Shown: positions 1-10,894 of the stretch, in pieces | How positions within the stretch are numbered: position 1 is the first letter of the stretch | Layout: every line of letters begins with the position of its first letter | Assembly: GCA_014218235.1 (NCBI GenBank) | Contig: CM024753.1 | Span: forward strand, 190,378,348-190,442,347 | Reading direction: 5' to 3' | Length of the DNA: 64,000 nucleotides | Source: Colocasia esculenta | Taxonomy: Eukaryota; Streptophyta; Magnoliopsida; Alismatales; Araceae | Made by a program: the position numbers and the translations under genes | The notes under the pieces: model-generated | What the model saw: the letters and a program-made list of their open reading frames with translations, nothing else | What the model was told of the DNA's origin: nothing | Databases searched by the model: none

Positions 1-1975
1 AAATCCCAAATAGGGATCCAATCGACGTGTCGTTTTCTCCGACACGACCGGGTGGGTTAAAGTGACGTGTAGAAACTGACGGAATCCAATTTGGATCCCC
101 GGATTGGGTTGGGCATTCAAAGGACGGATCTAAAAACACGGTCAACCATATATAAATGGTTAAAACACACAACCCGGGGGTCCAAAATCTCAAATAGAGA
201 TCCGATCGACGTGTCGTTTTCTTCGACACGACCGGATGGTTAAAGTGACGTGCAGAAACTGACGGAATCCAATTTGGATCCCCGGATTGGGTTGGACATT
301 CAAAGGACAGATCTAAAAACACGGTCAACCATATATAAATGGTTAAAACACGCAACCCGGGGGTCTAAAATCCCAAATAGGGATCCGATCGACGTGCCGT
401 TTTCTCCGACACGACCGGGTGGGTTAAAGTGACGTGTAGAAACTGACGGAATCCAATTTGGATCCCCGTATTGGGTTGGGCATTCAAAGGACGGATCTAA
501 AAACACGGTCAAACAGATATAAATGGTTAAAACACACAACCCGGGGGTCCAAATTCCAAAATAGAGATCCGATCGACGTGCCGTTTTCTCCGACACGACT
601 GGGTGGGTTAAAGTGACGTGTAGAAACTGACGGAATCCAATTTGGATCCCCGGATTGGGTTGGTCATTCAAAGGACGGATCTAAAAACACGGTCAACCAT
701 ATATAAATGGTTAAAACACGCAACCCGGGGGTCCAAAATCCCAAATAGGGATCCAATCGACGTGTCGTTTTCTCCGACACGACCGGGTGGGTTAAAGTGA
801 CGTGTAGAAACTAACGGAATCTAATTTGGATCCCCGGATTGGGTTGGGCATTCAATTGATGGATCTAAAAACAGGCAAGTATATATAAAAGGTTAAAACA
901 CACAACCCGGGGGTCCAAAATCCCAAATAGAGATCAGATTGACGTGCCGTTTTCTCCGACACGACCGGGTGGGTTAAAGTGACATGTAGAAATTGACGGA
1001 ATCCAATTTGGATCCCCGGATTGTGTTGGACATTCAAAGGACGGATCTATAAACACGGTCAACCATATATAAATGGTTAAAACACACAACCCGGGTGTCC
1101 AAAATCCCAAATAGGGATCCAATCGACGTGCCGTTTTCTCCGACACGACCGGGTGGGTTAAAGTGATGTGTAGAAACTGACGAAATCCAATTTGGATCTC
1201 TGGATTGGGTTGGGCATTCAAAGGACGGATGTAAAAACGGGCAAGTATATATAAAAGGTTAAAACACACAACCCGGGGGTCCAAAATCCCAAATAGAGAT
1301 CCGATCGATGTGCCGTTTTCTCCGACACGACCGGGTGGGTTAAAGTGACATGTAGAAACTTATAGAATCCAATTTGGATCCCCGGATTGGGTTGGACATT
1401 CAAAGGACGGATCTAAAAACACGGTCAACCATATATAAATGGTTAAAACACGCAACCCGGGGGTCCAAAATCCCAAATAGGGATCCAATCGACGTGTCGT
1501 TTTCTTCGACACGACCTGGTGGGTTAAAGTGACGTGTAGAAACTGACGGAATCTAATTTGGATCTCCAGATTGGGTTGGGCATTCAAAGGACGGATGTAA
1601 AAACGGGCAAGTATATATAAAAGGTTAAAACACACAACCCGGGGGTCCAAAATCCCAAATAGGGATCCAATCGACGTGCCGTTTTCTCCGACATGACCGG
1701 GTGGGTTAAAGTGACGTGTAGAAACTGACGGAATCCAATTTGGATCCCCGGATTGGGTTGGGCATTCAAAGGACGGATCTAAAAACATGGCCAAGCATAT
1801 ATAAATGGTTAAAAGACGCAACCCGGGGGACTAAAATCCCAAATAGGGATCCGATCGACGTGCCGTTTTCTCCGACACGACCGGGTGGGTTAAAGTGACG
1901 TGTGGGAACTGACGGAATCCAATTTAGATCTCCGGATTGGGTTGGGCATTCAAAGGACGGATCTAAAAACACCCA
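1..1975. repeat. 183-bp tandem array in CACTA I
   Basis: About 10.7 copies of a monomer of about 183 bp are seen; the block AAATCCCAAATAGGGATCC recurs at 1, 185 and 368 and so on. Copies differ by scattered substitutions. Open frames across the array are by-products of the repeat. On the minus strand each monomer contains GATTCCGTCAGTTTC and GTCAC blocks that align with the arrays at 11147, 19640 and 57655. A truncated copy ends near 1975, about 135 bp before the final exon. Confidence 0.95.
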
Positions 1976-2109
1976 AGAAAATGATGGATCTAAAAATAGT
2001 ATTGTATTAAGCTTGAGAAATAATCACATGAGTTAAATTTTATTTTTGAAAATACTGTATGTCTTTTATTTATTATTAATGTTTCTCATTTTAATTTGTT
2101 TTAATATAG

Positions 2110-2169
2110 GATCCAGCTTCAGACGATGACAAGGCAGGGACAGCAGACGATCTAGCAGATCTATGTTGA
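2110..2169 (+). CDS. Final acidic exon of the CACTA I gene (partial gene)
   Basis: A polypyrimidine/AT stretch ends in ATATAG, and the phase-0 reading that follows gives DPASDDDKAGTADDLADLC and a TGA stop, a short Asp-rich tail. The same layout (array, AG, short acidic tail, stop, AT-rich UTR, subterminal repeats) is seen in CACTA II. In CACTA III the exon before the array is recognisably Ptta/En/Spm transposase, so by position this should be the C-terminus of the same protein. No transcript evidence is available, and the exon is too short for homology on its own. Confidence 0.5.
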   Translation, partial: DPASDDDKAGTADDLADLC

Positions 2170-2335
2170 TTTTTGTATTCATTATTCTATATGATTTTAT
2201 ATTTATTGTATTTTATGATTTTATGTTGATTGTTAGTATTTATTAAATTTATGAATATTGTAGCAGGTTTGACATTGTAGCAATGTTGACAAATCATTTT
2301 TATTTGCCTATTTTAAAAAATATATATGTGTATTT

Positions 2336-2698
2336 TCCGACGGATAAGTATCCGTCGGAACTTATAAATTACCGACGGCAAAAGACCGTCGGTAAGCCCG
2401 TCGGAAAATATTGACGGATTGGTCGATGGATAAGTATCCGTCGGAACTGATAAATTACCGACAGCAAAACACCGTCGGCAATTCCGTCGGAAAATACTGA
2501 CGGCTTTACCGACGGATTATATCTGTCGGAGGTTTCGACCGAATTCCGACGGAATTTTCATCCGTCGGAAATTTCTGACCACCTATTTCCGACGGAAGGT
2601 TTCCGACGAGCTTTGGACGGAAAGTGGTCGGAAGGCGCCTTTTCCGACGGATTTCCGACGGATTCAGTCCGTCGGAAACAGCGCATTTTCTTGTAGTG
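2336..2698. repeat. Subterminal repeats and terminal inverted repeat of CACTA I
   Basis: Many direct and inverted copies of TCCGTCGG / CCGACGGA lie within about 360 bp of the terminus, separated by short spacers. Such arrays are the binding sites for the accessory transposase (TnpA-like) in En/Spm elements. The terminus itself is TTTTCTTGTAGTG. Confidence 0.9.
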
Positions 2699-3024
2699 AT
2701 AGGAAGAGGACCAGCAGGGAGCTGGGGATTTGTATATCTTTGGGGGGATTGTACCTCGGTTAGTGAAATCTCAAGATTTCCTTGGGGACTGGACGTAGGT
2801 TTTCCTTTTGAGAAGTACCGAACTAGGATAAAATCTATGTGTTCATTTGTGTGATTGTCTAAATTTGCTTCCGCACTGCTACTCTATATCACACACTATC
2901 ACATTCACTAACCAAAGTTTTAAGTTGTGATTTCTGTGTTTTAGTTTCAGAATTTCCGTAGCTATTCTATTCACCCCCCCCCCCTCCCCTAGAAAGCTTG
3001 CTGCCAACCGTAAGTAGGCCAACA
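2699..3024 (+). repeat. 3' part of the 5' LTR of copia element A
   Basis: The stretch aligns with the reverse complement of the LTR at 60274 (shared peptide-like trace VSEISRF.WGLDVG..FEKYRTRIK) and ends in the family end GGCCAACA, preceded by a C-run and CTAG. A tRNA primer site follows two bases later. The LTR's left portion was separated by the CACTA I insertion, so only U5 and part of R remain. Confidence 0.85.
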
Positions 3025-3026
3025 AG

Positions 3027-3038
3027 TGGTATAAGAGC
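3027..3038 (+). other. Primer binding site of copia A
   Basis: TGGTATAAGAGC differs at one base from TGGTATCAGAGC, the complement of the 3' end of initiator tRNA-Met used by plant copia elements. It starts two bases after the LTR end. Confidence 0.85.
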
Positions 3039-3086
3039 GGGTCTCTGATAAATCAAGAAGATCCAACGATCTTAGAGCAAAGATCT

Positions 3087-4797
3087 ATGGCAGCCCAAGG
3101 GATTGCTGAAGGCCAATCAGTCACCAGACCTCCATTCTTTGATGGAGAGGATTACCAATACTGGAAAATGATAATGGAATACTTCATACGAGGCACAGAC
3201 TTTGATCTATGACAGATAATAGAGGTAGGTGATTTCATTATTGTTCTTGCTGAAGGTACTACTGCTATAACAGCAGCTGATAAAAGTAAATTATCTTTAA
3301 ACTTTAAAGCAAAGAACTATTTATGTTGTGCTTTATCCAAAATAGAATTTAGTAGAGTATCTGCATGTAAATCTGCAAAAGAAATATGGGATAAACTATA
3401 GGTAACATATGAAGGAACAGATAAAGTAAAACAAACTAGAATATATATTATTGTTTTACAATATGAGCAATTTAAAATACTTTCAAATGAAAATATTACT
3501 CAAATGTATAATAGATTTTCAAGCATAGTAGTTGGTCTAAGTTCTTTTGGTAAAAATCTTTCTAATGAAGAAACTTCCAGAAAAATACTTAGGTTTTTAA
3601 CTCAGTCATGGACTCCTAAGGTCACTGCTATTGAAGAAGCACATGATCTAACCAAATTTTCCATTGATAAATTAATTGGTTCTCTTATGGCACATGAAAT
3701 CAATATGAAGCGACTATTTGAAGGGTCGTCCAAGAAGAAATTTAATAATGCTCTTAAAGCTACAGCTGCTCCTTCCACCTCTTCTTCTTCTAGTTTAAAA
3801 AATGCAGGATCTGAAGACATTGATGTAGATGATGTATTGTCCAAACTTCAGAGAATTCTTAAGAAGAAGAAAAATGGATCAAGAAGAATCCAAAAGAAAG
3901 AGAAAAAGGAGAAAGAATCAGTCTTCTATGAATGCAAACAACTTGGACATCTAAGAACAGACTGCCCAAAACTCAAGAAGACTGGTCGGCCAGAAAAGTC
4001 CAAGAAGAAGTACAAGAAATTCAAAAGAAGAGCAATGGCTGCTGCTTGGGACAATGAATAAGTCACAACTTCAGAATCATCTAGCTCAGAATCAGAGAAA
4101 GAGCAGGAAAGTCTAGCTCTCATGGTAGGACTAGATAAGGTACATTCTGACCTACTTTTTGATTCGTGCACTGATTCAGGGTCAGAGTCTAAAGACTTAG
4201 ATGAAGTCTTTAATGAAGTTTATGAAAAACATAAAGGTGTCGTAAAAGAATTGAAGAATTTGAAAAATAATTTTACTTGCTTAGAAAACACTAACTCTGA
4301 TCTTAAATCAGAAATGGAACAATTGGAAACACAATTGAAGGAAAGTAAAGATAATAATTATCTTTTGAATGAAGACTTAAAAAGAAAGAACAATGAAAAA
4401 TTAGTGTTAGAAGAAAAATTAAAAACTCTAATTGAAGAAAATCTTTATTTAAAAGAATCAGTTAGGAAGTTACCTAAAGGGAAAACATCTCTAGCTCTAT
4501 GCTTAAAAAGATCAAAATCTAGAAACAATAAACAAGGTTTTGGATATGAACCTCCTGAAAAAGGAAAACAAGTTATAATTCCAAAAAAATATCCACTGTA
4601 AAAATTTGTGAAAGAAACCAAGATGCATCAGAAAAAGGCCCCTATAATGAACAAATGCTCTCAAAAGAAAAAGATTTCTAAAAATTATGTTCTAAACAGA
4701 TGCCATAAAGACAATAAGAACTGCAAAACAGATTACATTCACTGCTGTTCTCATTGCAATAAATTAGGACACACAGTAAATTCCTGCACTACTAGGC
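3087..4797 (+). pseudogene. Copia gag polyprotein remnant (element A)
   Basis: The reading frame opens with MAAQGIAEGQSVTRPPFFDG and the YQYWK motif, the start of the plant copia gag domain (DUF4219/UBN2). It has stops at about 3211 and 3400. The frame then continues through ETSRKILRFL and LIGSLMAHE (UBN2) to a zinc knuckle reading FYECKQLGHLRTDC, in which the first cysteine is replaced by phenylalanine. Another stop ends that frame at about 4061. Beyond it is a strongly helical, Lys/Glu-rich coiled-coil stretch (about 4200-4480) and a second knuckle (CSHCNKLGHTVNSC, about 4750-4790) just before the RTE junction. The protein would package the element RNA; this copy is dead. Confidence 0.9.
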
Positions 4798-5493
4798 GGC
4801 TACATGAATCTTTTTCCGCCAAAGATTTCTATCAAGTGCTATAGTCGTGTTTAAACTCAAGAAGTCCAAGTCCTTCCTAATAACATCGCACCATCTCATT
4901 TTAGGCCTACCCCTAACTCTTTTACTGGCATCCACTAAAATTTGGTCACATCTTTTAACCGGTGCCGAGTTAGGACGACGGTACACGTGTCCAAACCACC
5001 TAAGTCTATTTTCTCTTATTTTCCTATCAATTGGAGCTATCCCCAAATCCTCACGGAAGCGCTCATTCCTAATCTTATCTTTTTTAGTCTTACCACACAT
5101 TCATCTCAGCATCCTCATCTCTGCTACACATATTTTGTTAATATGTTCCTTTCGCACTGCCCAACACTCGGTGCCATATAATAAAGCAGGCCTCACTGCC
5201 GTTCTATAAAACTTTCCTTTAAGTTTCACTGGTATACGACGATCGCAGAGGACTCCTGATGCACTTCTCCATTTTATCCAGCCTGCCTTAATCCTGTGTG
5301 CCACATCGTCATATATCTCCCCATTCTCATGGATGATAGATCCCAAGTATCGAAAGCTACTACTCTTAGAAATATCTTGTCCATCAATTTGAACCATATC
5401 TCCGGCCCTGTAGCACCCTTTGATTACTATAATTACAATGCATAAACTCAGACTTACTCCTACTAATTTTAAAACCTTTAGACTCCAAAGCAT
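4792..5493 (-). pseudogene. RTE C-terminal region
   Basis: Two minus-frame pieces (5101-5493 and 4792-5100) carry [29 protein letters not shown] and RLRWFGHVYRRP, the conserved tail following the RT in RTE elements. It ends WRKKIHVAA and a stop. The final tract lies at the junction with copia gag. Confidence 0.85.
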
Positions 5494-6856
5494 GCCTCCA
5501 ATGTTCTAGCTTAACATTTAAACCATCAATACTCTCATCAATTAAGACAATATCATCCGCAAATAACATACACCAAGGGATATCATCATGCAAATACTTT
5601 GTTACCTCATCTATAACCAGAGCAAAGAGATACGAACTTAGGGCAGAACCTTGATGTAAACCTATAGTGACCGGAAATTCACAAGTCTCTCCAGTAATAG
5701 TTCTCACACTAGTAGTAGCACCATCGTACATATCCTGAATCAAGTCAACATATCCTTGAGAGACTCCCTTCTTTGTTAATGCCCACCAAATCAAGTCTCT
5801 CGGTACTCGATCATACGCCTTCTCCAAATCAAGAAAAACCATATATAAATCTCTTCTCATTTCTCTATACTTGTCCATTAACTGTAGCAATAAGAAAATA
5901 GCTTCTGTAGTAGATCTACTAGGCATAAAACCAAATTGATTTTCTGATACAATAGTCATACATCGCATTCGATTCTCGATTACTCTTTCCCAAAGTTTCA
6001 TAGTGTGACTCATAAGCTTAATTTCGCGATAATTATTACAGCTTTAAATATCCCCTTTATTTTTATAGAAAGGAACTACAACACTTTTCCTCCATTCTTT
6101 TGGCATTCTCTGTTCCTTCAAAATTTTGTTGAAAAGTTTAGTTAACCATTTAATACCAATGTCTCCTAAGCCTTTCCACACTTCAATAGGTATGCCATCC
6201 GGTCCTAAGGCCTTGTCCAATTTCATTTTTCTTAAAGCATCATCCACTTTTGACATCTTAATACGCCTGAAATACTGATAATTATCAAATTTTGTTGACT
6301 CTTGGTTCTCTTCTAAATAGACATCCTTAAAACAATCTCCATTAAGTAATTTCTGAAAATAATTATACCATCTCTCTTTAACCTCTAGATCCTTAACTAA
6401 AACCCTTTGATCTTCATTCTTAATGCAACGAACATGATCTAGATCTCTACTCTTCCTTTCTCTTAGTTTAGGAAGTTTAAATATGTCTTTTTCTCCCTCT
6501 CGAGTTCCTAATTTATTATATAATTCTTCAAACGCCTTGGACTTACCTTCACTAACTATTCTTTTAGCCCTCTTTTTAGCTATTTTATAAGCTTCTAAAG
6601 TTTGATTACTCTTGTTGGTTTGCCAAGCCTTAAAACAATCTCTTTTAGCTCTAATGGTATTTTGAATTTCCTCACTCCACCACCAAGTCTCTCTTTCTAC
6701 ATTCCTTTTACCTTTAGATTTACCTAAGAGTTGATTTGCTACATTCTTTATACAATTTGTGACATTTTTCCACATTACATTAACTTCTTGATCTAAATTC
6801 CAAATACTTTCTTTTACTAGATGATTTTTAAATGTTTCCAAATTTTTACTTTTCAA
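5384..6856 (-). pseudogene. RTE reverse transcriptase domain
   Basis: Two minus-strand pieces (6044-6856 and 5384-6013) form one RT. The blocks seen in order are LDKALGPDGIPIEVWK, MPKEWRKSVVVPFYKNKGD, NQFGFMPSRST, VFLDLEKAYDRVPR, GLHQGSALS and the catalytic FADD in CMLFADDIVL. A frame break lies between the pieces at about 6030. The arrangement and the FADD box match RVT_1 of plant RTE LINEs. In this copy the protein cannot be made whole. Confidence 0.92.
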
Positions 6857-7097
6857 ATTTCACCACTTAATCTTAGAACAATTATTTATGATGGTTTTTT
6901 AAATTTTAGAACACGAGCATCTATTACTAGTAACCTATGTTGTGGGGGTAAACTCTCTCTAGGAATAACTTTACAATCTTTACACAAAACTCTATCAGCT
7001 TTTCTAATAAAAAAATAATCAATTTGGCTCCTATGTGTTCCACTCTTGTATGTTATTAGGTGTTCGTTTTTCTTCTTGAAGAAGGTGTTGGCAATTA

Positions 7098-7640
7098 CTA
7101 AATCATACGCCATAGCAAACTCAAGAATACTAGTACCATGCCATTTCTCTCTCCAAAACTAAATCCTCCATGAATCCTCTCATATCCTTTATTACTTTCA
7201 CCCACATGACCATTAAGATCCCCACCAATAAAAATTTTCTCATAACTAGGGATATTTTGGATCAAACTATCAATAGTCTCCCAAAATTGCTTTTTAATGC
7301 CCTCTTCTAAACCCACTTGTGGTGCATATGTGCTAACCACATTCAAAGTAACCTCATAACCTACGATAAGTTTTATTAAGATAAGTCTATCCCCCAGTCT
7401 ATTAACTTCTACAACCTTTTCTTTTAAGCCTTTATCTATTATTATGGCCACACCATTTTTAGAGTTACTAGTTCCTATATACCAAAATTTATAACCATCA
7501 ATATCTTTAGCTTTAGATCCTTTCCACCTAGTTTCTTGTAGAAAATCTATGCTAACCCTTCTATCCCTCATTAACTTGACCAACTCTAAACTCTTACCCG
7601 TTAAAGTTTCTATATTCTAAGTAGCTAGACAGATCCTATG
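7098..7640 (-). pseudogene. RTE endonuclease domain
   Basis: The minus frame reads RICLAT*NIETLTGKSLELVKLM at about 7635-7565, where the stop stands at the position of the usual Trp. The catalytic blocks FLQETRWKG, STYAPQ and GGDLNGHVG of the AP-endonuclease (exonuclease III-like) family follow. The domain would nick target DNA for target-primed reverse transcription. It breaks near 7130, and the downstream frame (6886-7113) continues with SQIDYFFIRKADR, the SxxDY end of the domain. Confidence 0.88.
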
Positions 7641-7960
7641 TTTTTGGACTAACTTCTTTACCCGTGTTCATCCAACCCCACAAGGGAACCCTTGCCTATT
7701 TGACTCCGCAATCGGGCGCCGTCGCGGCGCATCATTTATGGGGAACGCCCTAGCTAGCCCTTGCTCACTTATCATTCCATCCGAGTTCCGATGAAACGCG
7801 TCGCTTCCGGGGGACGCCTTAGCATTAGCACAAATATTTAGATCAGAATTCATGTTAAGGATTTGACATTATTTTACTGTTGGCTGTCAACCTAATGCAA
7901 ACCCTCCTCCTTTCATACTCGGGCTTGGGACCGACACTTAATATAGATTCGTAAAGGTTA

Positions 7961-8482
7961 TTTGTATGCATCTAATCATCAAGGACCCAAAAAGATTTGG
8001 GTACTTACTTCTAAGTAGTTTATTTGTAGGATAGCTGTGGAGCATCAGAAACAAAGGATGCTCAAGGCATTAGTGACTTCCAACTCTTCATCCAACTCAT
8101 ATCTGAAGAGGGAGTAGTCACATATTTGTATTAAATTTACAGTACTACTAATAAAGTCTTGCAAGTCTCTTTTGATAAGATAAATGCAGGTAAAAGTCTT
8201 GATAGCTTGACATACAACAGGAGATGTGGATAGGCAAAGGAGCCTCACATTAAGGGGGAGCTACATGATAAACATTATTGAACCCCTCTCACACAACATA
8301 CTGGTGAGAAGTACTAAAAAAAAGGGGGGAGAGAGAATGCAAATAGTAAGATCCTTCCTTTTTGGTTATTGACAAAAAGGGGGAGAGTATGTTTAATCTG
8401 TGAATTTTCTATATTTTTTATATTTTAAGTATTTTTGTCAAAAAATTCTCATAAATTTTGTTATCACTAAAAAGGGAGAGAT
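7961..8482 (+). other. Noncoding 3' internal region of copia A with purine tracts
   Basis: There is no coding signal. Purine-rich tracts recur (AAGGGGGAG near 8254, AAAAAAAAGGGGGGAGAGAG near 8320, AAAAAGGGGGAGAG near 8374), and the last, AAAAAGGGAGAGAT, directly precedes the 3' LTR and is the likely polypurine tract. Repeated tracts before the 3' LTR are a feature of SIRE-type copia elements. Confidence 0.75.
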
Positions 8483-9816
8483 TGTTGAACCACTCTTATA
8501 TTTTACCCTTATATTTTGGTGATAACAAAACTCATGATTAATTATATATCATAAATATATTTAATATCATGTTTTCATAATAAATATACAATTATGGCAC
8601 TATCGCTTCATGATTTGCACTAGAAAGCCAAATCGATTGTTGTTCAATGCATATCGATATATTACTGACTAAGTGCCACATTGATTACTATACAAATACA
8701 TCGACTATGGCTCATTTCACTTAAACATCGATTCTATTTGAACATCGATTTCACTCATATATCGATTTCGGTTCAACATCAATTTCATTCAAACATCGAC
8801 TCTGTTAAACATCGATTTCATTAGAACATCAATTTTAGTTCAACATCGATTTCATTGGAACATCGATTTCAATTGAACACCGACTTCACTTAAATATCGA
8901 CTTCCTTAAACATCGATTCTATTCAAACATCGACTTTATTAGAACATCGATTTCAGTTTAACACCTACTTCCTTTAAAACATCGACTCTGTTGAAACATC
9001 GATTTCATTCTGTTGAACATCGATTTTACTTGAACATCAATTTCGCTTAACAACGATTTCAACTTAAATATCGACTCTAGTCTAACATCGATTTCATACA
9101 TGCATTACATTGAAACAACGATTATATTGGAACATCAATTGTCTTTCACATCGACTCTATAATACTTCAACATCAATTTCATTCAAACATCGACTCTGTT
9201 AAATATCGATTTCATTAGAACATCAATTTCAGTTCAATATCGATTTCAATTGAACACCGACTTCACTTAAACATCGACTTCCTTAAATATCGATTCTGTT
9301 CAAACATTGATTTCACTTAAACATCGACTTTATTAGAACATCGATTTTAGTTTAACACCTACTTCCTTTAAAACATCGACTCTGTTGAAACATCGATTTC
9401 ATTCTGTTGAACATCGGTTTTACTTGAACATCGATTTCGCTTAACAACGATTTCAACTTAAATATCAACTCTAGTCTAACATCGATTTCATACATGCATT
9501 ACATTGAAACAACGATTATATTGGAACATCAATTGTCTTTCACATCGACTCTATAATACTTAAACATCGATTTTCTTTATATTTCAAATGTTTCAAAATA
9601 TCTTTGGCACCCAAATGAAAAATCAAATATACTTCACATATTTTTCTTATTATTTCTCTATTTGACTAAAGATCTTCTTCCTATCTATCCTTCAGGGTAG
9701 GTGAGATATTGTCAGCAAAGATCATGGACTTACACATAAGAAGGTATGGACTTTCTGTCAAAATGCTCTTCTAATCCAACCTTTTCTGCCTTGCATTTAA
9801 TGCCAGCAGGTCCGGT
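8483..9816 (+). repeat. 5' part of the 3' LTR of copia A
   Basis: It starts TGTTGAACCACTC after the polypurine tract and matches the start of the element B LTRs at 46889 and 50900 (minus strand), including TTTTGGTGATAAC. Its right part shows similarity to the element B LTR around a GCATTTA block. It is cut at 9816 by the end of CACTA II, and the remainder is not found in this window. Confidence 0.85.
8620..9580. repeat. TCGAY motif cluster with a 395-bp tandem duplication in the LTR
   Basis: Copies of ACATCGATTT / ACATCGACTY recur about every 15-30 bases over nearly 1 kb. A larger unit of about 395 bp, from AACATCAATTTCATTC near 8779 to near 9168, is repeated from 9169 to about 9563. The larger copies also share TACATGCATTACATTG and TCTTTCACATCGACTC. 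The region lies in the U3 part of the LTR. Confidence 0.85.
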
Positions 9817-9839
9817 TACTACAAGAAAATGTGCATTTA

Positions 9840-10425
9840 GACACCGACATTTTCAGTCTCTATTCGGTCCCTAATCGGTCACTAAAAGACTCAGAGACCG
9901 AATAGGGACCGAATAGTGACCGAATTCGTCGGTGAAGAACTTCTGGTCACAAATCTGTGACTGAAGGATTTCGGTCACTAATCGGTCACTATTTAGGGAC
10001 CGAATAGTGACCGAATGAAATCGGTCACTATTCGGTCCCTAAAATAGGGACCGAATAGTGATCGAAAGAAATCGGTCTCTATCAGTGACCGAATGAAATC
10101 GGTCACAAATAGTGACCGAAATATTCGGTTACTATTCGGTCCCTAAAATAGGGACCGAATAGTGACTGAATTAAATCGGTCTCTATCAGTGATCGATCAA
10201 ATTTGGTCACTAGTCGATCCCTAAAATAGGGACGGAATAGTGACCGAATATTTCGGTGATTATTAGTGACCAATTTCATTCGGTCACTATTCGGTCCCTA
10301 TTTTAGGGACCGAACAGTGACCGATTGAATCGGTCACTGATAGAGACCGATTTCTTTCAGTCACTATTCGGTCCCTATTATAGGGACCGAATAGTGACCG
10401 AATTAAATCGGTCTCTATTTATTTA
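9840..10425. repeat. Subterminal repeats of CACTA II
   Basis: Direct and inverted copies of TCGGTCACTATTCGGTCCCTA and its complement fill nearly 600 bp after the terminus. Near-palindromic pairs such as GGTCCCTAAAATAGGGACC could fold. The motif differs from that of CACTA I, III and IV, so this is a separate subfamily. Confidence 0.92.
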
Positions 10426-10479
10426 ATATTTTTTAAAATTTATATATTTTTAGGAAAATAACCTATGTAAAATAAATAA

Positions 10480-10880
10480 CAATGTCCACAACAATAATAA
10501 TTATCCACAAGAAAATGTCTACAACACAACAATAATCAAAATATCCACAACACAATAATAATAAAATGTCCACAACAATAATAAAATATCGACAACAATA
10601 ATAAAAATATCCACAACATCACAATAATAAAATTGTCCACAACAATAATAAATGTCCACAAGATAAAAATAATCAAAATGTCTACAACACAACAATAATA
10701 AAAATATCCACAACACAACAATAATAAAATGTCCACAACAATAATAAAATATCGACAACAATAATAAAAATGTCCACAACATCACAATAATAAAATATCC
10801 ACAGCAATAATAAAAATGTTCACAACATCACAATAATAAAATGCCAACAACAATAATAAAAATGTCTACAACAATAATAA
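10480..10880. repeat. CCACAACAATAATAAAA minisatellite
   Basis: Roughly 17-20 base units of TCCACAACAATAATAAAA with small variants repeat some twenty times. The position matches the 3' UTR of the CACTA II gene on the minus strand. The long open frames here are low-complexity by-products (Leu/Tyr/Cys-rich). Confidence 0.9.
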
Positions 10881-10894
10881 TAATGAAATGAAAA

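Larger units (their letters stand above)
1..2698 (+). mobile_element. CACTA (En/Spm) transposon I, 3' half
   Basis: The right terminus reads TTTTCTTGTAGTG, the reverse complement of the canonical CACTACAAGAAAA end, followed by the presumed 3-bp target duplication ATA. Inward from the end come subterminal repeats, an AT-rich 3' UTR-like stretch, a short acidic final exon on the plus strand and a long tandem array. The 5' half with the transposase genes lies outside the window. The element is inserted in a copia LTR, whose remainder follows at 2702. Family assignment rests on the terminus and subterminal structure. Confidence 0.85.
4792..7960 (-). mobile_element. RTE-clade LINE, decayed, inserted in copia A
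   Basis: On the minus strand the order is a 5' leader (about 7960-7640), AP-endonuclease, reverse transcriptase and the short C-terminal region with RLRWFGHVYRRP typical of plant RTE elements. There is no RNase H and no poly(A), as expected for RTE. Stops and frameshifts break the single long ORF into at least five pieces. The 3' end abuts copia gag near 4795. The exact 5' limit is uncertain because the flank there is noncoding copia sequence. Confidence 0.88.
2699..9816 (+). mobile_element. SIRE-like Ty1/copia element A, gag-only, disrupted
   Basis: Order on the plus strand: LTR end, primer site, gag with in-frame stops, an inserted RTE LINE in the opposite orientation, a noncoding stretch with several purine-rich tracts, and the start of the 3' LTR. 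No protease, integrase, reverse transcriptase or RNase H of copia type can be found, so pol was lost or never present. The extended gag with coiled coil and zinc knuckles plus multiple GGGGGAG tracts is typical of the SIRE/Maximus lineage. CACTA elements interrupt both LTRs. Confidence 0.85.

Noticed and set aside
300..1972. Chain of minus-strand ORFs of 61-153 codons with a repeated FRQFLHVTLTHPVVSEKTAR pattern
   Set aside because: They are the 183-bp tandem repeat read in frame (183 = 61 codons). There are no start or splice signals, and the frames are broken by array variants.
8620..9580. CRISPR-like spacing of short repeats
   Set aside because: The repeats are only 6-10 bases, irregularly spaced, in a eukaryotic LTR. 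The interspersed sequence is itself repetitive.
10519..10785. Membrane-protein-like ORF rich in Leu, Tyr and Cys
   Set aside because: It is the CCACAACAATAATAAAA minisatellite translated on the minus strand.
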